From a virus, in the IMG/VR virus record IMGVR_UViG_3300010400_000031, positions 1-42,499 of that record: DNA of 42,499 bases; one strand, given 5' to 3'. The position numbers and the translations under genes are program-made. This document shows, one piece after another, positions 37,248 through 42,499 of this stretch. Position 1 is the first letter of the stretch, and every line of letters begins with the position of its first letter. The notes beneath the pieces were generated by a model. It searched no databases. It was not told the DNA's origin and saw only the letters and a program-made list of their open reading frames with translations.

Positions 37248-39737
37248 TTGAACCAGTACATTCGGATCACGACCGCCGGCCGCCAATTCGTCCGTCAGGT
37301 CGATGCTGCGGCCATGCGGACCTACCTGGGGCTGGACGGGACGTACGCGGAACTGGACGAAGTCAACGCCTTCACGGAGGATAACACGTTCGCCGGCAAG
37401 GTCGGCATCGGCACGGACACCCCGATCAAGCCACTGCACATCTACAACGCGACCAACGGTCTGGCGTACCTCGACACCGCCGCCAACAAGAACTCCGGCC
37501 TCATCATCGCGTCGGGCGGTCACAACGGGTCGGCCGGTAACGGGTTCTACGGCCTCTTCATCGACGGCAACGATACGTCGTCCGGTTATCTGCCCGGCGA
37601 CGGGACCGGCGTCCTGCGCCTGACAAGCTACCACGGCGGTGACTTCTTCGATGTCTTCACCGTCCCAGCCGTCTCGCATGATATTCAATTCGGCGGCTCG
37701 GTTGCGATAGGTGGTGCAGTGTTGTCCGGAAAAGCCCTAACGGTCAACGGTGATGTCGCCGTACGCATTTCAGGGTCTTCCGGGAATCAATTCACGCTCT
37801 ATGACGATGCGGCATCCTTTATCTACTTTCAGGTGGGGAAAAATAGTTTCCAGGCTTTCTCGTTCGAGTACTACGTCTCGCTCGGCACGACGACGTTAAT
37901 GTCCAACGGCATGTTGGCATGTCGTGGATCGGAATTCGCCTTTCAGCACAATGGTTACGGCAACACCGGAGCTACCGTAAGCGCCAGCGGCGGTTGGACG
38001 ATACCGGCCCTTGCGACCACCACGGTGCCGCTGACGGTCAAGGGTGCCCCCCTTCAATCCGCTAACCTCTTGGAGGCGCAAGACAACAACGGTAACCCGA
38101 AAGTTTACGTCTCCCCGGCAACCGTCTACACGGGGATGGATAACTACTTCCTCGCCTTGAAGCCGGGTAACCGCGCGTATCGGATCGGCACGTTCGACGC
38201 CAACGGATCCTTCGCGTTCACCTGCGAAGGCATCGACAGTTCGATGATGGTGCAGATGGCGAGCGGCAGCGTTTCCTTCATCGCCTACTCGGCGTCCGGC
38301 CCCAGTGCTTACATCTTGAGGAGCTATCTGGCTCCGATCGTGCTGTCTGCGGCCGATGCGGGCGGTACGGGGCAGATACAACTGGGTAAACGCTTCAGCG
38401 ACGGTTACTCGGGTTGCGGTGCCAGCGTGGAGGTGTGGACCAACACCGGGCAGACGCTGCCGGCGCTGACTATCTTGGCTCCGGGGGGCGGCTCGTCCGT
38501 CGCATCAATCAGCCCAGCCGGTGCCGGGACCTTTACCAACATCACCGACTCTGCTCTGACCGCAGGTCGGATCCCGTTTGCCACGACCGGCGGTCAGTTA
38601 ACGGATAACGCCTCGCTCCGGTTCGACTCTTCGACCAAGACAACAAAGTTTGGTCCTCCCGTCGCCAACGAGGCCCTGTTCGAGTTTACCGGTGAAACCG
38701 GTATGACAGTCGGGGTCGGACTTGATTCCATCAATTTCCTGACCTGGGGTAAGGGCGCAAGCACCACGTTCTCGCACATCTTCGCGACCGGCGGTGGGAC
38801 CAACAACCTGTTTCTCTCCTACCTCTACTTCGGCGCGAAGATCGAGACGCCGTACAGTTCGTCCCCGGTCTTGATACTGCAAGCCAAGTCAGGCCAGTCC
38901 GAAGGCTTCTTGGAGGCGCGAGATAGCAGCAACATCGTACTGGCTTCGCTGAACGCCAACGCGACCATCCTGACGATGCCGTCTAGCTTTGCCATCGGCT
39001 CCGGAACCCACGCCCTCGGCGGCGTCGGTAACACGATACTGGGCCGGAACGCGACATGCAATTCGACTGGTGAATCCAACGTCATCATCGGCGACGGGGC
39101 TAACGTGGCCTCGGGTGGGACGCTGGGCACGCTGAACGTGGTGATTGGAAACGGTAGCAGTTCCAAGGACTACCGCAACGTCGCGATCGGGGATACCTGC
39201 GTCTCCACGGCGGGCAACTCGACGGTCCTGATCGGCTACAGCCTGTCGAGCAGTGTGTCGAGGCAGGTCAACATCGGCACGGTGATCACTAACGCCGGCG
39301 GCCTGGGCGTGGCCATCGGGGCCGATCACGTCATCGGTGCCCTCCATACCTTCGCTTGCGCGATCGGCACCGGCGTCATAACCGAAGCGGCGGGTGAACT
39401 GGGATTCGGGACGAACACCACGAACCCACACATCCGCCTGCGGCGTCATGATAGCACGACCGAAGGTGTCGCAACGTGCTGCATAAAGGGCGAGTTCGCA
39501 GATGATACGCACGCGACCCGTAAGGGCCGTATAACCATCCAGGCCACCGACTATAATGGGGACCGTGAGGGTATTCGCGTCGAGGGCGACGGCAGTGCTC
39601 CTTTGCTTAGTTTTTTTGGAGGTACGGCAGCCGCCAAGCCGACTGTTACCGGATCCCGGGGCGGTAATGCGGCGCTCGCGAGTTTGTTAACCGCCTTGGC
39701 CGCCTTGGGACTTATTACCGATTCCACGACAGCCTAA
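37248..39737 (+). CDS. Large tail fibre with YadA-like beta-roll repeats
   Basis: The 829-residue product starts with TTG at 37248 (GAGGT upstream). The N terminus has the anchor-like AGRQFVRQVDAAAMRTYLGL. The middle is beta-rich with phrases such as LLEAQDNNGNPKVYVSPAT and a similar FLEARDSSNIVLASLNANAT. The C-terminal third has repeated I-G-x-G/A units (SNVIIGDGANVASGG, VAIGDTCVST, NSTVLIGYSL, VNIGTV, VAIGADHV), like the beta-roll head of trimeric adhesins. It probably forms a trimeric receptor fibre. Confidence 0.8.
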   Translation: MNQYIRITTAGRQFVRQVDAAAMRTYLGLDGTYAELDEVNAFTEDNTFAGKVGIGTDTPIKPLHIYNATNGLAYLDTAANKNSGLIIASGGHNGSAGNGFYGLFIDGNDTSSGYLPGDGTGVLRLTSYHGGDFFDVFTVPAVSHDIQFGGSVAIGGAVLSGKALTVNGDVAVRISGSSGNQFTLYDDAASFIYFQVGKNSFQAFSFEYYVSLGTTTLMSNGMLACRGSEFAFQHNGYGNTGATVSASGGWTIPALATTTVPLTVKGAPLQSANLLEAQDNNGNPKVYVSPATVYTGMDNYFLALKPGNRAYRIGTFDANGSFAFTCEGIDSSMMVQMASGSVSFIAYSASGPSAYILRSYLAPIVLSAADAGGTGQIQLGKRFSDGYSGCGASVEVWTNTGQTLPALTILAPGGGSSVASISPAGAGTFTNITDSALTAGRIPFATTGGQLTDNASLRFDSSTKTTKFGPPVANEALFEFTGETGMTVGVGLDSINFLTWGKGASTTFSHIFATGGGTNNLFLSYLYFGAKIETPYSSSPVLILQAKSGQSEGFLEARDSSNIVLASLNANATILTMPSSFAIGSGTHALGGVGNTILGRNATCNSTGESNVIIGDGANVASGGTLGTLNVVIGNGSSSKDYRNVAIGDTCVSTAGNSTVLIGYSLSSSVSRQVNIGTVITNAGGLGVAIGADHVIGALHTFACAIGTGVITEAAGELGFGTNTTNPHIRLRRHDSTTEGVATCCIKGEFADDTHATRKGRITIQATDYNGDREGIRVEGDGSAPLLSFFGGTAAAKPTVTGSRGGNAALASLLTALAALGLITDSTTA

Positions 39738-39753
39738 CGAAGGGAGTTATCCG

Positions 39754-40053
39754 ATGCCGGTCACGATCAGCTACACGTTCCCCGACGCCTTCGCCCCGCG
39801 AATCATCGAGGCGTTCTGCGTCACCTACGGCTACCAACAGAACGTACTTGATCCGGATAACCCGGGTCAGACGATCCCCAACCCGGAGACGGCTGCGGAG
39901 TTCGCCCGCCGCAAGGTCGCCGAATACACCAAGGAGGTCATCACCGCCTACGAGACGAAGAAGACACAGCAGACGCTCGCCACCGCAGCCGTCGAAGCAG
40001 TCAAGCAGGAGATCCAGACCGCCGAAGTCGTCATCGACGCAGTACAGGAGTGA
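39754..40053 (+). CDS. Small helical phage protein
   Basis: The 99-residue product starts MPVTISYTFPDAFAPRIIEA and is mostly helical (ETAAEFARRKVAEYTKEVIT, then VEAVKQEIQTAEVV). The N-terminal YTFPDAFAPRIIEAFC pattern occurs in small phage proteins near fibre genes. It is placed between a fibre and module copy 2. GGGAG precedes ATG 39754. The role is unknown; a chaperone-like helper is possible but not shown. Confidence 0.7.
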   Translation: MPVTISYTFPDAFAPRIIEAFCVTYGYQQNVLDPDNPGQTIPNPETAAEFARRKVAEYTKEVITAYETKKTQQTLATAAVEAVKQEIQTAEVVIDAVQE

Positions 40054-40057
40054 GACG

Positions 40058-40270
40058 ATGACCATCCCCTACAACGGCGCTGGTGCTTACGGGCGGCAAC
40101 CTAGCGATGTGCAACTTATCAACATCGCACAGACCTTCAAACCGAAGGCGGAACTGACCATCGTCCCGCCGCCCGGGGCGTACGTCTTCGTGACCTCGAC
40201 GCCGATGCCCAACGCCTGGGTGCGGTTCTGGCAATGGTTCTTCCTGGGCTGGACGTGGAAGGAGTTATGA
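40058..40270 (+). CDS. Small hydrophobic-ended protein
   Basis: The 70-residue product starts MTIPYNGAGAYGRQPSDVQL. Its C terminus is tryptophan-rich (WVRFWQWFFLGWTWKEL), which may bind membrane or a partner. CAGGAG precedes the ATG, 4 bp after the previous stop. The longer frame from 39848 overlaps another gene and is rejected. Function unknown. Confidence 0.65.
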   Translation: MTIPYNGAGAYGRQPSDVQLINIAQTFKPKAELTIVPPPGAYVFVTSTPMPNAWVRFWQWFFLGWTWKEL

Positions 40271-40273
40271 CCC

Positions 40274-40849
40274 GTGGGTAAGCTTCTGGGGCGAGCCGAC
40301 ACCGGTTTGACGATGGCCTTCACGCGCTACCGCGATTCCGATAGCGCGTTCTACAACGTCGCGCTATCGGCTTACGAGGCGTACAACGTCGCCCACATCG
40401 CCGACTACGCGATCCCCGCGACGGAGGTAGGCGCTACCGGCGTGTACGAAGCGGTAGACCCGACCCCTACGGTCGCCGGCTCGTTCGAGTTCATCAACCT
40501 GCTGGGCGTCACCATGACGCTGGGGGACATTCAAGACGGCGTCTGGGGCGGCGGCCACGTCGATATCATCGAGCCGATCGGGACCGAATGGATCTCTGCC
40601 GATTCACTCAGTAACGAGGCCACCCAAAAGATCACCGACATCTTCCACAGGAGGACGATGGAGAATGTCGAGGCGTCCTCCTACGGTGATACCTTGAACG
40701 TTCACTCGTTGTACGGCTTCATCCAGCAGGCGCAGAAGTTCTCGGCGACACCGACGGAGTGGACCATCAAGAAGACCGACGGTAGCGACCTGGGCGTCCT
40801 GACCCTGACGGTCAGCGCCGGCGACTCACTCATCAGAGGCGTCTCCTGA
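40274..40849 (+). CDS. Baseplate or fibre-associated protein, module copy 2
   Basis: The 191-residue product starts with GTG 40274 (MGKLLGRADTGLTMAFTRYR) and is the paralogue of 36434-37015, sharing the blocks named there, with a diverged middle. Its stop overlaps the next start as TGATG. The duplication of gene pairs suggests two baseplate layers or two fibre sockets. Function is inferred from position. Confidence 0.75.
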   Translation: MGKLLGRADTGLTMAFTRYRDSDSAFYNVALSAYEAYNVAHIADYAIPATEVGATGVYEAVDPTPTVAGSFEFINLLGVTMTLGDIQDGVWGGGHVDIIEPIGTEWISADSLSNEATQKITDIFHRRTMENVEASSYGDTLNVHSLYGFIQQAQKFSATPTEWTIKKTDGSDLGVLTLTVSAGDSLIRGVS

Positions 40850-41328
40850 TGCCAGGACATGTTGACTGCCTCCGGATGCGGCTGGGGTGGCTGCCCATTC
40901 CGTCCTCGACGGGGAGCAGGATAACGTGGTACGGCAGGACCAACCTCGTGGTCCGCTGGGCGTACGCAGGACAGGGGTACGGCATGATTCAGTACAGATA
41001 CCCGGTGCGGATGGAAACCCCGCAAGACCTCGAATGCTTCATGCGCAACCGGGCCGGCACGGCGCTGGACCTGACGGGCTACACCGCCGTCACCGTCCAC
41101 ATCAAGAAGCAGGGCGACGACGAGGAGGTTCTCGACGCCAGTTTCGGGACGCCGACAACCTCGGGGCGGGTTTACTATAATGGCTACCAGTTCGCCTCGG
41201 AGGGGACTTGGTTCGTCCAGTTCTACGTCGTTAACTCCAGCGGCGCTACGATCCACGGCGAGCCGGTCCGGCTGAAGGTCGTCAAGAACGTGGACGATCT
41301 GGATACGGAAGAACTTCTGGAACTCTAA
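40849..41328 (+). CDS. Baseplate protein, BppU-like domain
   Basis: The 159-residue product starts MPGHVDCLRMRLGWLPIPSS. A DCLRMRLGWLP segment echoes the DxxRMRxGWLSSP motifs in the 983-residue protein. The C-terminal half (LDLTGYTAVTVHIKKQG, then EGTWFVQFYVVNSSGATIHG) fits the BppU-type N-terminal domain seen in lactococcal phage baseplates. It probably joins fibres to the baseplate. TWYGRTNLVVRW near residue 25 is shared with the 37017 protein. Confidence 0.7.
   Translation: MPGHVDCLRMRLGWLPIPSSTGSRITWYGRTNLVVRWAYAGQGYGMIQYRYPVRMETPQDLECFMRNRAGTALDLTGYTAVTVHIKKQGDDEEVLDASFGTPTTSGRVYYNGYQFASEGTWFVQFYVVNSSGATIHGEPVRLKVVKNVDDLDTEELLEL
41152..41180 (+). promoter_or_regulatory. Possible promoter inside the BppU-like gene
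   Basis: CCGACA (41152-41157) and a perfect TATAAT (41175-41180) are spaced by 17 bp. ATTACTATAATGG-like context also occurs at 39550-39559. It could fire the gene at 41342, but being inside a gene it may be chance. Confidence 0.35.
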
Positions 41329-41341
41329 GGGAGTCAAGGCG

Positions 41342-41677
41342 ATGGAAGAGTTGGTCAAGTTGGGCGAGGCGGAAGGCGTCAACTCCGGCGACATCGCCAA
41401 GTTGTTCCGCCACGGCATGTCGGTCGAACTGTTCGAGAAGGCCAAGAAGTGCGGCGGCTGGACGCTGAAGGATCACGTTGACATGCTCCACCAGTTCGGC
41501 CCGCAGCACGTCGCCCTCTTGCAGGCGCTGATGATGCGAGGTCACGGCAAGGAGCAGGACAACACCCCGGAACCCGCCCCGACGCCAGCACCGCATCCGG
41601 ACCACCCGCCGGCGCACGCCGCTCCAGCGCGGAATCAGACCAAGCAGGAGGCGAAAGTCCCGCCGCAAGCCAAGTGA
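41342..41677 (+). CDS. Last late gene, hypothetical
   Basis: The 111-residue product starts MEELVKLGEAEGVNSGDIAK, with a helical N-terminal domain (about residues 1-65) and a Pro/Ala/His-rich disordered tail (EPAPTPAPHPDHPPAHAAPA). It ends just before the bidirectional terminator. AAGGGAG precedes the ATG. No family is recognised. Confidence 0.7.
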   Translation: MEELVKLGEAEGVNSGDIAKLFRHGMSVELFEKAKKCGGWTLKDHVDMLHQFGPQHVALLQALMMRGHGKEQDNTPEPAPTPAPHPDHPPAHAAPARNQTKQEAKVPPQAK

Positions 41678-41702
41678 GTCGGCGTCGGAGGGGGATGCCG
41701 GG

Positions 41703-41733
41703 AAAGGGGAGGGCCGGGTGGTCCCTCCCCTTT
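41703..41733. terminator. Bidirectional terminator at convergent junction
   Basis: AAAGGGGAGGG (41703-41713) pairs perfectly with CCCTCCCCTTT (41723-41733) over 11 bp with a 9-base loop. A T-run follows on the plus strand and an A-run precedes it, so it can stop the late rightward transcript and the leftward genes that end at 41742. Confidence 0.8.
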
Positions 41734-41741
41734 TCATTTAG

Positions 41742-41978
41742 TCAATCATCCGGCGAGAAAGGACGATCGCACTTCTTCCGCCAATACCGTTCGTACTCCT
41801 CATCGGTGACTACGAAGTAGCGTGAGTAGCATCCGGTCCTGTTCAGGTCATCGGCTGTACTCACTAAATTCTCCAACGTATCCTCACCCTCGAAGCCGTA
41901 CAGCGCTGACTTGTAGTAGATGGGATTTTGAACCTCTACACCCTCGGGGACCATAGCTATCAAGTGGAAGTCAGCCAA
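41742..41978 (-). CDS. Small hypothetical protein
   Basis: The 78-residue product starts with TTG 41978 (GGAGGTGG upstream) and reads LADFHLIAMVPEGVEVQNPI. Its start overlaps the end of the ATPase gene by 8 bp, so translation is probably coupled. An ATG at 41954 is an alternative. The C terminus is charged with EYERYWRKKCDRPF. Function unknown; it may regulate or partner the ATPase. Confidence 0.65.
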   Translation of the reverse strand: MADFHLIAMVPEGVEVQNPIYYKSALYGFEGEDTLENLVSTADDLNRTGCYSRYFVVTDEEYERYWRKKCDRPFSPDD

Positions 41979-42499
41979 TTTCCACCACCTCCCCGATGTG
42001 CAACTCCGGCGAGTGAGTGACCAAGATGAACTGGATCCCCGTCTCCTCGGCCAGTTGCTCGATCAGCTTGGCGACCCTCTTCATGTTGATCCTGTCAACG
42101 AACTTGAACGGTTCATCCATCACCAGCACCGGCGCTACGGGCGGCTGATGTAGCCGCAGACACGCCAGACGTAGCGCAAATGACGCTACGTCAACCACGC
42201 CCAGACCACTTGCCTCTACCGGATCGACCTCCATGCCGTCGCGCCTGAAGTAGAGCCGCGCATCCGTACGCCCCCGCTTGCGCTCGAACTCGATGCAGAA
42301 CTCGTAGGGGTCGTCGAAGACCGCCCGCAAACAGCGGGTGACCACGTCGGCTATCCTGGCGTGGACCGCCGTCTGGACCGGCCCCTCGTCGTCCCAGGCG
42401 GAGGAGCCCATCTCGTCCTTGCGGTCGGGGATGCCGAAGAGCAGGAACGCGCGCAGGCCCTCCTCACGAGCCGCCGCGACCTCCTCGAGGAGACGATCG
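41971..42499 (-). CDS. Rad50/SMC-like ATPase, C-terminal part, 5' end outside window
   Basis: The frame is open from the window edge at 42499 down to the TGA at 41973-41971, so the N terminus is missing. It ends with an ABC-type ATPase C half: an SGLGVVDVASFALRLACLRL signature-like segment, VLVMDEPF (Walker B with the catalytic Glu next to Asp), a D-loop-like FVD, and FILVTHS (switch His). Upstream residues RLLEEVAAAREEGLRAF look like the end of a coiled coil. Such phage ATPases (gp46/Rad50-like) process DNA ends for recombination and replication. It belongs to the leftward early genes. Confidence 0.8.
   Translation of the reverse strand, partial: DRLLEEVAAAREEGLRAFLLFGIPDRKDEMGSSAWDDEGPVQTAVHARIADVVTRCLRAVFDDPYEFCIEFERKRGRTDARLYFRRDGMEVDPVEASGLGVVDVASFALRLACLRLHQPPVAPVLVMDEPFKFVDRINMKRVAKLIEQLAEETGIQFILVTHSPELHIGEVVEIG

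Noticed and set aside
41731-41745. Repeat copy after the last terminator (TTCATTTAGTCAA)
   Set aside because: Two or more mismatches in the conserved half; kept out of the repeat list.
1-42499. CRISPR array or integrase/attachment site
   Set aside because: No regularly spaced repeats with spacers, no recombinase motif and no tRNA-linked attachment sequence were found in the window.
1-42499. Window as a complete circular genome joined at its ends
   Set aside because: Joining 1 to 42499 does not keep the reading frame of the leftward gene at 1-297 with the ATPase frame at 42499, so a larger genome is more likely.

Overview
The window is the structural and packaging part of a long-tailed, siphovirus-type double-stranded DNA phage, and its likely host is a planctomycete (Gemmata-like). 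The phage call rests on a complete late operon: terminase small and large subunits, portal, DUF2213-type capsid maturation protein, major capsid protein, head-tail joining proteins, tail tube, a frameshifted tail-assembly chaperone pair, a 985-residue tape measure, baseplate proteins and several fibres. The host call is an inference. It rests on a DUF1559 pseudopilin-like gene with the planctomycete-type H-X9-DG ending, on secreted proline-rich proteins of planctomycete style, and on GC-rich codon use.

Layout. From 1 to 5.9 kb, small genes of mostly unknown function run leftward, many overlapping by ATGA. They have sigma70-like promoters at 330-357, 3967-3995 and 5902-5929, and two copies of a conserved promoter block at 3000-3038 and 4794-4832. 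A noncoding divergent region (5.85-6.29 kb) carries an 11-G tract. From 6.29 to 41.68 kb everything reads rightward: terminase small subunit, DUF1559 protein, membrane/coiled-coil protein, SGNH esterase, terminase large subunit and portal, then an accessory block (14.3-18.7 kb), then head, connector, tail, baseplate and fibre genes. A bidirectional terminator at 41703-41733 separates them from two leftward genes at the right edge, one a truncated Rad50/SMC-like ATPase. The two leftward sets could be parts of one early arm in a larger genome.

The accessory block holds two translationally coupled stand-alone CheY-like receivers, a membrane protein, two proteins with export-signal-like N termini, and a papain-like cysteine peptidase. 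This set is unusual inside a phage head operon and looks like host-interaction cargo.

Across the late region a 17-bp quasi-palindrome (ACTTCACTGAATGAAGT or its reverse complement) recurs, mostly 15-180 bp before genes. Two copies form a perfect inverted pair at 7056-7098, and degenerate copies flank a GC hairpin at 18703-18769. Where it lies inside genes it is always read as T-S-L-(N/S)-E. It resembles a phage-wide operator or stoperator system and is the strongest candidate here for undescribed regulation.

Other points: a textbook A-AAA-AAC slippery site in the tail chaperone, a connector gene with no usable ATG/GTG/TTG start at its conserved-looking N terminus (possible ATC start), duplicated baseplate modules, a YadA-like beta-roll in a fibre, and a structured 5' leader RNA at 3701-3923. 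All family assignments come from reading motifs by eye; no database search was run.
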